A stretch of DNA of 64,000 nt from Stenotrophomonas pavanii (GCF_900101175.1 NZ_FNFQ01000015.1:1-64000), one strand, 5' to 3'; positions 45,326 to 54,109 are shown, counted from the stretch's first letter. Numbers and translations are program-made. The notes: generated by a model from the sequence alone, not told the origin.

Positions 45326-46102
45326 ATGAAGAGCAAGCAGGAAATCGTCGACAACTGGCTGCCGCGTTACACCGGCGTGCCGCTGGACCAGTTCGGCCAG
45401 CACATCCTGCTGACCAATTTCGGCGGCTACCTGCACACCTTCTCCGCGCTGACCGGGGCCCCGGTCATCGGGCTGGACCGGCCGATGGCCAGCGCCACCA
45501 TCGATGGCATCACCATGATCAACTTCGGCATGGGCAGCCCCAATGCCGCGATCATCATGGACCTGCTGTCGGCGGTGATGCCCAAGGCGGTGCTGTTCCT
45601 GGGCAAGTGCGGTGGCCTGAAGCGCAAGAACCAGCTGGGTGACCTGGTGCTGCCGATCGCGGCGATCCGCGGCGAGGGTACTTCGGGTGACTACCTGCCG
45701 CCGGAAGTGCCGGCGCTGCCCGCCTTCGCGCTGCAGCGTGCGGTCTCGACCATGATCCGCGACCTTGGCCACGACTACTGGACCGGTACCGTCTACACCA
45801 CCAACCGCCGGGTCTGGGAGCACGACGAGGCCTTCAAGGAGCGGCTGCGGGCGATGCGCTGCATGGCCATCGACATGGAAACCGCCACCGTGTTCGCCGC
45901 TGGCTTCGCCAACCACATTCCCAGCGGCGCACTGCTGCTGGTGTCGGACCAGCCGATGATCCCCGACGGGGTCAAGACCGAGGCCTCCGATGCCAAGGTC
46001 AGCTCCCAGTTCGTGGAAAACCATATCCAGATCGGTATCGAGGCGCTTAAGCTTATCCGGCGCAACGGCAAGTCGGTCCGCCACCTGCGCTTCGACGAAT
46101 GA
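45326..46102 (+). CDS. amn: AMP nucleosidase (short form)
   Basis: A 258-residue nucleoside-phosphorylase-fold protein that should cleave AMP to adenine and ribose 5-phosphate. It corresponds to the catalytic part of E. coli Amn and matches the short form of Xanthomonadaceae and Bacteroidetes. Seen: TNFGGYLHTFSALTGAPVIG, MINFGMGSPNAAIIMDLLSA, LFLGKCGGLKRKNQLGDLVLP and IDMETATVFAAGF, which is the MExA-type nucleobase loop. Confidence 0.9.
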   Translation: MKSKQEIVDNWLPRYTGVPLDQFGQHILLTNFGGYLHTFSALTGAPVIGLDRPMASATIDGITMINFGMGSPNAAIIMDLLSAVMPKAVLFLGKCGGLKRKNQLGDLVLPIAAIRGEGTSGDYLPPEVPALPAFALQRAVSTMIRDLGHDYWTGTVYTTNRRVWEHDEAFKERLRAMRCMAIDMETATVFAAGFANHIPSGALLLVSDQPMIPDGVKTEASDAKVSSQFVENHIQIGIEALKLIRRNGKSVRHLRFDE

Positions 46103-46145
46103 TGATGATGGCCTGGCGCGGCGCGCGGGCCCTGGGGAGTAGGTA

Positions 46146-46685
46146 ATGGACGTTGCCGCGCACGTGGTGGAATTCTGGAAAGAGGCGGGCCCTGCGAAGT
46201 GGTTCGCCCGCGACGACGCGTTCGACGCGCAGTTCCGCCAGTTGTTCCTGGATGAGCATTACGCTGCGGCATCGCGCGCGCGCGAGCATTGGCTGGGCAG
46301 TGCCGAGGGCGCGCTGGCGCTGATGCTGCTGCTGGACCAGTTCCCGCGCAACTGCTTCCGCGGTACCGCCCACTCCTACGCCACCGATGGCCTGGCCCGG
46401 CACTACGCCATGCGCGCCATCGAGGAAGGCCTGGACCTGCAGCTGGTGCCGAAGCTGCGCGCCTTCATCTACCTGCCGTTCGAGCATTCCGAGGACCCGC
46501 TGGACCAGGACCGCTCGGTGGCGATGTTCGACGTGCTGGGCGACAAGGAATACCTGCAGTACGCCGAACTGCACCGCGACATCATCCGCCGCTTCGGTCG
46601 CTTCCCGCACCGCAACGCCGTGCTGGGGCGCATCCCCTCGCCGGAGGAACTGGACTACCTGGCCGAGGGCGGATTCGCCGGCTGA
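46146..46685 (+). CDS. DUF924 family protein
   Basis: A 179-residue all-helical protein of the DUF924 family, resembling a TPR-like fold. Seen: VVEFWKEAGPAKWFARDDAFDAQFR, LALMLLLDQFPRNCFRGT, FIYLPFEHSEDPLDQD and FGRFPHRNAVLGR. The function is unknown. ATG 46146 follows ggggagtagg. Its TGA stop is the first triplet of a repeated hairpin. Confidence 0.92.
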   Translation: MDVAAHVVEFWKEAGPAKWFARDDAFDAQFRQLFLDEHYAAASRAREHWLGSAEGALALMLLLDQFPRNCFRGTAHSYATDGLARHYAMRAIEEGLDLQLVPKLRAFIYLPFEHSEDPLDQDRSVAMFDVLGDKEYLQYAELHRDIIRRFGRFPHRNAVLGRIPSPEELDYLAEGGFAG

Positions 46686-46752
46686 AAAAAGGGGACGGAG
46701 GGGATTAAGTCGTTTATGCCACAAACGACTTAATCCCCTCCGTCCCCTTTTT
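46683..46752. repeat. 30-bp-arm perfect hairpin, full repeat copy
   Basis: Arms 46686-46715 and 46723-46752 are exactly complementary (aaaaaggggacggagggg...), with loop atgccac. It ends in a T-run on either strand and so would be an excellent bidirectional terminator between convergent genes. Its first 38 bases recur at 19321, where the second arm is absent. Confidence 0.9.
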
Positions 46753-46756
46753 AGGG

Positions 46757-46795
46757 GTCAGATCGCCTTTCCGCAGGAAAGGGCTCTGACCCCGG
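46757..46795. repeat. ggggtcagatc...gctctgacccc palindrome
   Basis: Imperfect palindrome ggggtcagatcgcctttcc-gca-ggaaagggctctgacccc. A related sequence lies at 52520-52556. The two palindromes at 46683 and 46757 are adjacent, as in REP-associated transposase substrates, but no transposase gene is near. Confidence 0.65.
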
Positions 46796-46803
46796 GCCTT
46801 CAA

Positions 46804-47730
46804 TCAGTACTTCGGCACGCCGTTGTCGACGTCTTCCGACCAGGCGTTGATGCCGCCGGTGACGTTGAACACCTTGGTGAAGCCCAGGGCGCGGAACTGC
46901 TCGGCGGCCTGCGCGCTACGGCCACCGTGGTGGCACAGGAAGGCCAGCGCGGTGTCCTTGGGCAGGGCCTCCAGCGCGGCGCGGCCGTTGCCGTCGAAGG
47001 TCTTGAACGGCACGCCCACGGCAGCGATCTCGCGCTCATCGGCCGGGCGCACGTCCACCAGGATGATGGTGCCGGCGCGCACCAGGTCGTCGGCATCGCG
47101 CACGCTGATTTCCTGCACCGGCTTGGGCGCATTCGGGTTGTCGATGGCCAGGCCCTTGCCGCGGATGTCGTCCACCCAGTCGATGGTGATGCCGTTGGCG
47201 CGACGGGCGCTGGCCAGGTCGAACTGCACGCGCAGGCCGTTGGACTCGGCGGCAATGGCGCCTTCGTCGTGCGGGGCCAGCTGGAAGTTCGGCTGGAAGC
47301 GCGCGTCGATGGTCAGCTGCAGCGCAGCGCCCGGGGCATCGGCGAGCGCGCCCTTGAGCATTTCCACGGCGGCCGGGGTGACGGTGATGCTCGGCGGGGT
47401 GCGATCCGGCGCGGCCAGGCCGAGCACGCTGCTCAGCTCGCCGCTGGCGGCCATCTGCAGCACGATGTCGCTGCCACCGACCAGTTCGCCGTCGATGTAC
47501 AGCTGCGGGATGGTCGGCCAGTCGCCATAGGCCTTGATGCCTTCGCGGATTTCCTGGTCGGCCAGCACGTTGACGTGGGCGAACTCGACGCCGAGGTCCT
47601 GCAGGGCGCCCACGGCCTTGGCCGAGAAACCACACTGCGGCATCGACGGCTGGCCCTTCATGAACAGCACGACGCGGTTGGCGTTGAGGATGGATTCGAT
47701 GCGCGAACGCAGGGCGGGATCGAGGGACAT
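46804..47730 (-). CDS. monothiol glutaredoxin / IscA-like / rhodanese fusion
   Basis: A 308-residue three-part protein. Residues about 1-105 are a Grx4-type monothiol glutaredoxin with CGFS (PQCGFSAKAVG) and WPTIPQLYIDGELVGG. About 115-195 resemble a HesB/IscA-like fold (TPAAVEMLKGALADAPGAALQLTID) but with no cysteine. About 205-308 are rhodanese with CHHGGRS, Cys in the loop. Such fusions occur in Xanthomonadaceae. Grx4 proteins bind [2Fe-2S] clusters with glutathione, so a cluster-carrying or sulfur-transfer role is likely. The start ATG 47730 has gaggga upstream. Confidence 0.9.
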   Translation of the reverse strand: MSLDPALRSRIESILNANRVVLFMKGQPSMPQCGFSAKAVGALQDLGVEFAHVNVLADQEIREGIKAYGDWPTIPQLYIDGELVGGSDIVLQMAASGELSSVLGLAAPDRTPPSITVTPAAVEMLKGALADAPGAALQLTIDARFQPNFQLAPHDEGAIAAESNGLRVQFDLASARRANGITIDWVDDIRGKGLAIDNPNAPKPVQEISVRDADDLVRAGTIILVDVRPADEREIAAVGVPFKTFDGNGRAALEALPKDTALAFLCHHGGRSAQAAEQFRALGFTKVFNVTGGINAWSEDVDNGVPKY

Positions 47731-47789
47731 GGACGTCGGGGTTCCGGGAATTCGAATCATCAATTCTACCCCTCATGGCATCATGGGGG

Positions 47790-48569
47790 ATGAGCAACGC
47801 AGGAACATTGCATCGCATCCCGACCCGGCCCTGGCGCTGGCTGCCCTGGCTGGTAGCGTCGCAGCTGGCGGTGATCCTGGTCTGGGCCCTGGCCGGCTGG
47901 CGCTGGGGGCTGCCCGTGATGGTGGCCAGCCACGCACTGTTCCTGGTGCCGGTATTCCTGCCCAACAGCCGCTTCTACGCGCCGGTGCTGAGCCGGTTGC
48001 CGGACGCCGGCAACAGCGTCTGGTTGACCATCGATGACGGTCCCGGCCCGGAAACCCGCGCCGTGCTCGACCTGCTGGACCAGCACCAGGCCCGCGCCAC
48101 CTTCTTCCTGGTGGGCGAGCGCGCGCTGGCGCAGCCGGAACTGGTGCAGGAGATCCTGCGCCGCGGCCACGACCTGGGCAACCACAGCCACAGTCATCCA
48201 CAGGCGCGCTTCTGGCGGCTGGGCCCGGCAGCGATGCGTGCCGAGATCGAGGGCTGCCAGCATGCGCTGCAGGCGGTGGGCGGTCGTCCGGTGCGCTGGT
48301 ACCGCTCGGTGGTCGGCATGACCAATCCATTCGTGGCGCCGGTGCTGAAGACGCTGGGACTGGTGCGCGTGGGCTGGAGCGCCCGTGGCTACGACGGTGT
48401 CGGCTGCACGCCGGAGGGCGTGCTGTCACGGCTGTTGCCGGACCTGCGCCCGGGCGCCATCGTACTGCTGCATGAGGGCGCCGCCCACGGCCACAACCTG
48501 GCGATCATCGCGCGCGTGCTGCAGGTGCTGGACGAGCGTGGGCTGAAGGCGCGGCTGCCGGTCCCGTAA
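47790..48569 (+). CDS. polysaccharide deacetylase family protein
   Basis: A 259-residue NodB-fold protein, membrane-anchored by two N-terminal helices (about 18-55). Motifs: SVWLTIDDGPGPET (catalytic Asp/metal Asp), LGNHSHSHP (HxxxH metal site) and the C-terminal IVLLHEGAAHG (catalytic His). RWYRS replaces the usual RxPxG. It should remove N- or O-acetyl groups from a surface polysaccharide or peptidoglycan. An in-frame ATG at 47775 is possible, because the shorter start has a very close ggggga. Confidence 0.88.
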   Translation: MSNAGTLHRIPTRPWRWLPWLVASQLAVILVWALAGWRWGLPVMVASHALFLVPVFLPNSRFYAPVLSRLPDAGNSVWLTIDDGPGPETRAVLDLLDQHQARATFFLVGERALAQPELVQEILRRGHDLGNHSHSHPQARFWRLGPAAMRAEIEGCQHALQAVGGRPVRWYRSVVGMTNPFVAPVLKTLGLVRVGWSARGYDGVGCTPEGVLSRLLPDLRPGAIVLLHEGAAHGHNLAIIARVLQVLDERGLKARLPVP

Positions 48570-48667
48570 CGCCAGCCTGGTGATATAGAGCAGCCGAGCA
48601 TGGGCTCGGCGCTGCAAGGGTTGGCGATCATCCTGTAGTGCAGCGCCGCCACATGCTGTGCTCGGCG

Positions 48668-49387
48668 CTACGACGCGGGGCGTTCGGCCACCAGCAACCA
48701 GCTGTTGAACGGCGTGCGCCCGTGCAGGGCGCGCGGTGCCGTCACCGTCAATCCGGCCTCGGCCAGTGTCGCCTGCAGCACCTGCGGGTCGGGGTAATGG
48801 CGCGGTCGCGTGCCCATCCAGCCGACCAGCCAAGCCAGCCGGTCCGCCACCCGCGTGGTGCGGTCGCGGCCATCGCCGGTGGCCAGCGGCGTGCGCAGCA
48901 GCAGGCGACCACCGCGGGCGACCCGGGCACTGGCCGCGCGCAGCAGCGCCTGCTGTGGGCCCGCATCCAGGTACTGCAGCACATCCAGCAGCAGCACGTG
49001 CCCGGCCTGCGCAGGCAGCGGTGCCTGCACGTCCAGGCAGTCGAAACGCACAGCGGGCAGGCCGGCGGCGGCACGCTGCGCACGCGCAATCTTGCCGGCG
49101 TCCACGTCCACGCCCAGGTAGGGCTGGAAGCCACCGCGCTGGCGCAGCACGTGGGCGAACAGGCCCAGCCCGCAGCCCAGGTCCAGCACCGGTTGCCCGT
49201 CGCCAGGCAGGTGCTGCAGCACGCCGTCATACAGCGGGTCGCTGCCCAGCTTGCTGCGGGTGTAGTAGTAGTCGCGGCGGCTGGCCCAGGCGTGCGCGGG
49301 GCGGAATGCCTCGGCGATCGCACGGGCCTGCGGTGCGGCCAGGGGAGTGCAGGGCAGGGGCGAGCCGTTCCGTGGCGTGCCGTCCAT
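48668..49387 (-). CDS. class I SAM-dependent methyltransferase
   Basis: A 239-residue Rossmann-fold methyltransferase. SAM motif I is VLDLGCGLGLFAHVL (about 77), with YLGVDVDAGKI and then DVLLLDVLQYLD-like motifs. The C-terminal part WLVGWMGTRPRHYPD may be substrate-binding. The start at 49387 precedes MDGTPR. It is four bases downstream of the GDSL hydrolase stop, so they are an operon with the aminotransferase. Substrate unknown. Confidence 0.88.
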   Translation of the reverse strand: MDGTPRNGSPLPCTPLAAPQARAIAEAFRPAHAWASRRDYYYTRSKLGSDPLYDGVLQHLPGDGQPVLDLGCGLGLFAHVLRQRGGFQPYLGVDVDAGKIARAQRAAAGLPAVRFDCLDVQAPLPAQAGHVLLLDVLQYLDAGPQQALLRAASARVARGGRLLLRTPLATGDGRDRTTRVADRLAWLVGWMGTRPRHYPDPQVLQATLAEAGLTVTAPRALHGRTPFNSWLLVAERPAS

Positions 49388-49391
49388 CGCC

Positions 49392-50009
49392 TCAGTCCGT
49401 TCCGCCAAGCAGGTGCGCGGCGACCGGCAGTGCGCGAGCGCTCCACAGTGCGTACATCCGGGCCGACGGGTGCAGGCCATCGTCGGCGATCATCGCCGGA
49501 TTGCCTCCCTGGTCACGGCTGATGTCGGTGATGTCGACGAAGGCCACGCCCTGCTGGGTGCAGATCACTTCGGCGGCCGCGTTGAATTCGTCGGTCTCGA
49601 TCTCGATCGCGGCCAGGTCACGGCCGCTGCCGATACCGAACGGGGTTGCGCCCCAATCGGGGAAGGACAGCACCAGCACGCGCCCGGGACGACCACCGGC
49701 CAAGCCGATCGCCCGCTGCAGCAGGGCCTGGAACTGCACGCGGTACTCGTCCAGCGGGCGGCCGCGGTACTGGTTGTTGACGCCGATCAGCAGGCTGACG
49801 ACATCGAACGGGCCCTGCGGCGCGGCCGCATCGATGCCGGCGTCCAGCTCGTCGGTGGTCCAGCCGGTGGTGGCGATGGTCTGCGGGTCCGCCAGCGCCA
49901 CATCCTGCGCACGCAGTGCGGCGGCCAGCTGGTGCGGCCAGCGGCCTTCGACCGCAACCGCTTCACCGATGGTGTACGAGTCGCCCAGCGCCAGGTAGGA
50001 CAGCGCCAC
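49392..50009 (-). CDS. SGNH/GDSL family hydrolase
   Basis: A 205-residue esterase. Block I is ALGDSYTIGE with nucleophile Ser; block III is IGVNNQYRG (Asn); block V is DGLHPSARMY (Asp-His). There is no signal peptide. The three bases between its start and the aminotransferase stop show an operon. The substrate is unknown. Confidence 0.9.
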   Translation of the reverse strand: MALSYLALGDSYTIGEAVAVEGRWPHQLAAALRAQDVALADPQTIATTGWTTDELDAGIDAAAPQGPFDVVSLLIGVNNQYRGRPLDEYRVQFQALLQRAIGLAGGRPGRVLVLSFPDWGATPFGIGSGRDLAAIEIETDEFNAAAEVICTQQGVAFVDITDISRDQGGNPAMIADDGLHPSARMYALWSARALPVAAHLLGGTD

Positions 50010-50012
50010 GGC

Positions 50013-51287
50013 TCAGGCCACCGAGCGGCGCGGCTTCAGCGGCACGACCTTGGTCGCGTCCTCGGCACGGCGGGCCAGCACGCGGTCGATGCGGGCAAAC
50101 ACATCGCGCATCACCGACGCTTCCGGCAGCAGGGTCACGCGGAAATGATGGCGGTACGGCACATTGAAGCTGGAACCCGGCACCACCAGCACGCCTTCGT
50201 TGTTCATCAGGTCCAGTGCGAAATTGTGGTCGTCGAAGCCCTTGGCGGCGGCACCGACCACGGCCGGGAATGCGTACAGCGCACCGGCCGGCGCGACCAG
50301 CGACAGGTGTTCGCTGGCTGCGCAGGCCTCGATCACGGCGCGGCGGGTTTCATACAGCCGCCCGCCCGGGGTGCACAGTTCGGAGATGGTGTCCGGGCCG
50401 TTCACTGCGGCCTCGATGGCGTACTGGCCCGGCACGTTGGCGCACAGGCGCAGTGCGCCCAGCAGGTCCAGTGCAGCGCGGAAATCGCCCAGGCGCGCAT
50501 CATCGCCACTGAGGTGGGCCCAGCCCACGCGCCAGCCACAGGCGCGGTGCACCTTGCTCAGGCCACTGAAGGTCAGGCACGGATGGTCGCCGGCCAGCGG
50601 CGCGACCGGCTGGAACACCGCATCGTCGTACAGGATCTGGTCGTAGATCTCATCGACCAGCAGCAGCAGGTTGTGGCGGCGCGCGATCTCGACCACGCGC
50701 TCCAGCAGTTCGCGCGGGTAGCTGGCGCCGCTGGGGTTGTTCGGGTTGATCAGCACGATGGCGCGGGTGCGCGAGGACACCAGCGTCTCGATCTCGCTCG
50801 GGTCCGGCTGGAAGCCGTTCTCGGCGGCGCAGCGGTAGTACACCGGACGGCCATCGTTGAGGATGGTCGAGGCCGACCACAGCGGGTAGTCGGGTGAAGG
50901 CACCAGCACTTCGTCGCCCGGGTTGAGCAGGGCGCGCAGCGACAGGTCGATCAGTTCACTGACGCCGTTGCCGACGAACACACGGTCAGGATGCGCATCC
51001 GGCGCGCCACGGCGGGCGTAGTACGCGGCGATGGCTTCGCGTGCCACCGGCAGGCCCTGCTGGTGGGTGTACGGGTCGGTGCGGCCCATGTCATCGGCGA
51101 TCGCGCGCTGCAGGTGTTCGGGTGCACGGAAACCGAAGTTGCCCGGGTTGCCGATGTTGAGCTTGATCAGCTTGCGGCCCTGCGCTTCCAGCTCCCGGGC
51201 TCGCCGCGCCAGTTCTCCGCGGATTTCGTAGCGCACTTCGGAAAGGCGCTCGCGGATGGCCAGGGGCTTGGGCGAGGGGGTGGACAT
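50013..51287 (-). CDS. pyridoxal-phosphate aminotransferase (AlaA-like)
   Basis: A 424-residue fold-type I class I/II aminotransferase, probably a glutamate-pyruvate transaminase of the AlaA type. Seen: IKLNIGNPGNFGFRAP at the N-terminus, VLINPNNPSGASYP, LVDEIYDQILYDD and the PLP lysine in FSGLSKVHRACGWRVGW. The C-terminal RVTLLPEASVMRDVFARI carries the substrate Arg. It is the first gene of the operon with the GDSL hydrolase and methyltransferase. AlaA versus another substrate is inferred by similarity of motifs. Confidence 0.88.
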   Translation of the reverse strand: MSTPSPKPLAIRERLSEVRYEIRGELARRARELEAQGRKLIKLNIGNPGNFGFRAPEHLQRAIADDMGRTDPYTHQQGLPVAREAIAAYYARRGAPDAHPDRVFVGNGVSELIDLSLRALLNPGDEVLVPSPDYPLWSASTILNDGRPVYYRCAAENGFQPDPSEIETLVSSRTRAIVLINPNNPSGASYPRELLERVVEIARRHNLLLLVDEIYDQILYDDAVFQPVAPLAGDHPCLTFSGLSKVHRACGWRVGWAHLSGDDARLGDFRAALDLLGALRLCANVPGQYAIEAAVNGPDTISELCTPGGRLYETRRAVIEACAASEHLSLVAPAGALYAFPAVVGAAAKGFDDHNFALDLMNNEGVLVVPGSSFNVPYRHHFRVTLLPEASVMRDVFARIDRVLARRAEDATKVVPLKPRRSVA

Positions 51288-51399
51288 GGGGCTGGGCCGT
51301 CAGTGGCGTGGGGTTTCCATCCTACCGGAATTGCTGCAGCGCATGGCAAGGGCGCCGGGCTTGTCATTGCTGGGCTGGCAGGGGGCTGGCACAGGTAGA

Positions 51400-52509
51400 A
51401 TGGCGGCGATGACCCAGACCCCCGATTTCATCGCCCTGCAGACCATCGGTTGGCCCTGGCCGGGCCCGGCGCAGCAGGCCGACTGGCAGGCCGTGATGGC
51501 CACGCACCCGCAGGCCCGCCCGGCCCGGGTGATCGAACAGCACCGCACCCACTACGTGGTGGCCGATGGCCCGGATGCGTCGATCAAGGCCGAATCGCTG
51601 CCGGAATGGCAGCGCCCGCGCTTCCCCAGCCACGAGCGGCCTGCAGTGGGCGACTGGGTGCTGCTCGACGGCATACGCATCGTTGCGCTGCTGCCGCGCC
51701 GTACCGCGATCAAGCGTGGCGCCGCCGGCGAGCACTACCACCAGCAGGTGATCGCGGCCAACATCGATACGGTGTTCATCGTCTGCGGCCTGGATGCCGA
51801 CTTCAATCCGCGCCGCATCGAGCGCTACCTGCTGCTGGTCGGCGGTGGCGGTGCCGAACCGGTGGTGGTGCTGACCAAGGCTGACCAGACCGAGTACAGC
51901 GAGGATGCGCTGGCGGTGCTGGAAGAGCTGGAAATGCAGGGCATCGCGCTGCATGCGATCAATGGGCTGGATGCCGACAGCGTGGCGGTGCTGCAGCCAT
52001 GGCTGGGCCCGGGCCGCACCGTGGTGCTGGTCGGTTCCTCCGGTGCCGGCAAATCCACGTTGACCAACACCCTGCTCGGCGAGCAGCGCATGAAGACCAA
52101 TGCGGTGCGTGCCAATGATTCGCGCGGTCGCCACACCACCACGCACCGTGCGCTGATGCCGCTGCCGACCGGCGCGTGCCTGATCGATACGCCGGGCATG
52201 CGCGAGCTGAAGCCGACCGGCGAAGAGACGCTGTCCGAAGGGGGCTTCGCCGATATTGAAGCGCTGGCCGAACAGTGCCGGTTCCGCGACTGCTCGCATC
52301 ACCAGGAACCGGGCTGTGCGGTACGGGCGGCGATCGAGGCCGGCGAGATCGAAGAGAGCCGGCTGCTGAATTACTTCAAGCTGAAGGAAGAAGTGGCGGC
52401 CGCTGCCGCCAAGCTGGCGGTACGCCAGGCCGAAACCGCGCAGGAGCGCGGCGGCAGGAAGGGCAAGGGCCAGCAGTTCCGCCCGGCAGGCAAACCGCGC
52501 CGGCGTTGA
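51400..52509 (+). CDS. rsgA: small ribosomal subunit GTPase RsgA
   Basis: A 369-residue circularly permuted GTPase that checks 30S assembly. The OB domain is followed by G4 (TKAD), then G1 GSSGAGKST, G2-containing RHTTTHRAL, G3 DTPGM and a C-terminal zinc site (CRFRDCSHHQEPGC). A basic tail (KGKGQQFRPAGKPRRR) may contact RNA. ATG 51400 has acagg upstream; an ATG at 51409 is the alternative. Confidence 0.95.
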   Translation: MAAMTQTPDFIALQTIGWPWPGPAQQADWQAVMATHPQARPARVIEQHRTHYVVADGPDASIKAESLPEWQRPRFPSHERPAVGDWVLLDGIRIVALLPRRTAIKRGAAGEHYHQQVIAANIDTVFIVCGLDADFNPRRIERYLLLVGGGGAEPVVVLTKADQTEYSEDALAVLEELEMQGIALHAINGLDADSVAVLQPWLGPGRTVVLVGSSGAGKSTLTNTLLGEQRMKTNAVRANDSRGRHTTTHRALMPLPTGACLIDTPGMRELKPTGEETLSEGGFADIEALAEQCRFRDCSHHQEPGCAVRAAIEAGEIEESRLLNYFKLKEEVAAAAAKLAVRQAETAQERGGRKGKGQQFRPAGKPRRR

Positions 52510-52514
52510 TCGGT

Positions 52515-52616
52515 GTCGCGGGGTCGGATCCCATTGCACTGCAACGGGCTCTGATCCCTGCAATGAATCTGCGTCTGCCTGCTTCGGGTGGGTGCCAACC
52601 ACGGTTGGCACCTACC
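52515..52616. repeat. two REP-like palindromes after rsgA
   Basis: The first, about 52520-52556 (ggggtcggatccc...gctctgatccc), is related to 46757. The second, 52591-52616, is ggtgccaacc-acg-gttggcacctacc, a GTAG-type element. They fill the gap between rsgA and the QEGLA gene. Confidence 0.65.
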
Positions 52617-52646
52617 AACGCGCGGGCAGGGCGTTATAGTCCGCGC

Positions 52647-53900
52647 ATGGAACCGACCGCGACGCTGGACCGTGAGGTGGCCCACCATGCAGCGCTCGAT
52701 GCGCGCCTGGTCGAGGCCGTGGGCGGCATCCGCCTGCTGGGGCTGACCAGCTGGCCGGCCACGGTGCAGGCACCGTTCCTGGACAGCGTGGCGCGCGGCC
52801 AGCCGGTGCTGCCGAAAGTGGATTACCCCCGGCTCGACTTCAGCGAAGAGCGCCGTGCGCTGGCCGCGATCGCTGCCGACTGCGATGACAGCCACCCGCT
52901 GGGCCACTATGTGCAGCAGTCGGCGCAGAGCTGGGACCTGGCCGCGCAGCTGCTGGAAGGGCTGGGCACTGCCGCCGTCGATACCTGCTCGGTGCAGCTG
53001 TTCGGTGCCCCCGAGCAGCCGCTGCCGGGCAATGGCCCGAGTACGCGCGACGCGGCGCGCCACTTCATCCAGATCGCCGCCGAACTGGACCACGAGCTGC
53101 TGGCGCCCGAAGAGCAGGTGCCGGTCTCGGCCATTGCCCTGCAACTGCAGCTGCAGAACGATCTGGATGCGTTCTTCGAATCGCGCATCATCCAGGTGCA
53201 GCTGGATCCGGAACTCGTTTCCAAGGCCGCCGCCGGCCCGACCCGCATCCGCCTGCGCACCAGTGCGCGCTTCAGCGCCTACGACCGCGCGCAGCTGTTC
53301 CACCATGAAGCGCTGGTGCACTCGCTGACCGCATTGAATGGCCGCGGCCAGCCGGTACTGCCGAGCCTGGCGTTGTCCTCGCCACGGGTGACGGCGACCC
53401 AGGAAGGGCTGGCCACGTTCGCCGAGCAGATCACCGGCAGCATCGACATCGAGCGCCTGAAGCGGATCAGCCTGCGCACCGAAGCGATCGCGATGGCACG
53501 CGAAGGCGCCGACTTCATCGAAGTGTTCCGCTACTTCTGCGATGCCGGGCAGAACCCGGAGGAGAGTTTCGCCTCGGCACAGCGCGTGTTCCGCGGGGTG
53601 CCGCCCAGCGGCGGCCTGGCGTTCACCAAGGATACGGTGTACCTGCGCGGGCTGGTGTCGGTGCATACCTTCTTCCGCCACATGCTGGCCGAGGATCGCC
53701 TGCAGGTCTGCCGCTGGTTGTTCGCCGGCAAGATGAGCCTGGCCGATGCGATCGCGTTCGCGCCGTTGTTCGAGGCGGGGGTGTTGAAGCCGCCGCGCTG
53801 GCTGCCGCACTGGGTGAGCCGGGCGAACGGCCTGGCCGGGATGCTGGCGTTCTCGCTGTTTGCCAACCGCATACGGATGGACCAGCTGGCGCCGGAATGA
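52647..53900 (+). CDS. QEGLA-motif protein (DUF1704, MATCAP-like)
   Basis: A 417-residue protein of the family named 'flavohemoglobin expression-modulating QEGLA motif'. Visible are HEALVH (HExxxH, about 220-225) and TQEGLATFAEQ (about 251), which match the zinc site of the MATCAP/KIAA0895 tyrosine carboxypeptidases that share this domain. I infer a metallopeptidase role; substrate unknown. No signal peptide. No flavohemoglobin gene is nearby. The start ATG 52647 is followed by MEPTATLDREVAHH. Confidence 0.9.
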   Translation: MEPTATLDREVAHHAALDARLVEAVGGIRLLGLTSWPATVQAPFLDSVARGQPVLPKVDYPRLDFSEERRALAAIAADCDDSHPLGHYVQQSAQSWDLAAQLLEGLGTAAVDTCSVQLFGAPEQPLPGNGPSTRDAARHFIQIAAELDHELLAPEEQVPVSAIALQLQLQNDLDAFFESRIIQVQLDPELVSKAAAGPTRIRLRTSARFSAYDRAQLFHHEALVHSLTALNGRGQPVLPSLALSSPRVTATQEGLATFAEQITGSIDIERLKRISLRTEAIAMAREGADFIEVFRYFCDAGQNPEESFASAQRVFRGVPPSGGLAFTKDTVYLRGLVSVHTFFRHMLAEDRLQVCRWLFAGKMSLADAIAFAPLFEAGVLKPPRWLPHWVSRANGLAGMLAFSLFANRIRMDQLAPE

Positions 53901-53946
53901 AATGCGTTGGCGGGATGATGCGCTGGCGCCTCGATGGATATCGCTG

Positions 53947-54054
53947 GGCGGCGGTGGGGCACCCTGGCCAGGACACGCCGTAAACCCATCCATGGGGGCT
54001 CGATCGGCGCATCCATGCGCCTCACGGTCCTGGCCAGGGTGCCCCACCGCCGCC
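53947..54054 (-). repeat. structured element B: 28-bp stem around 52-nt core
   Basis: Perfect arms 53947-53974 and 54027-54054. The core (53975-54026), read on the minus strand, has a ggcgc-atggat-gcgcc hairpin, a linker atcgag, a ccc-atggat-ggg hairpin and tttacggcgt. The last 30 nt match the copy at 54198 exactly, while the outer stem is different in sequence. The stretch 53901-54338 has no gene that I can support. Confidence 0.85.
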
Positions 54055-54109
54055 AGACAGTTTCCCGCGCGGGCGGCAGCACATCACCGCGCCGAAGGGA
54101 TTGCGCTTG

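Noticed and set aside
46683..46795. Insertion sequence
   Set aside because: Only palindromes are present; there is no transposase gene or target duplication.
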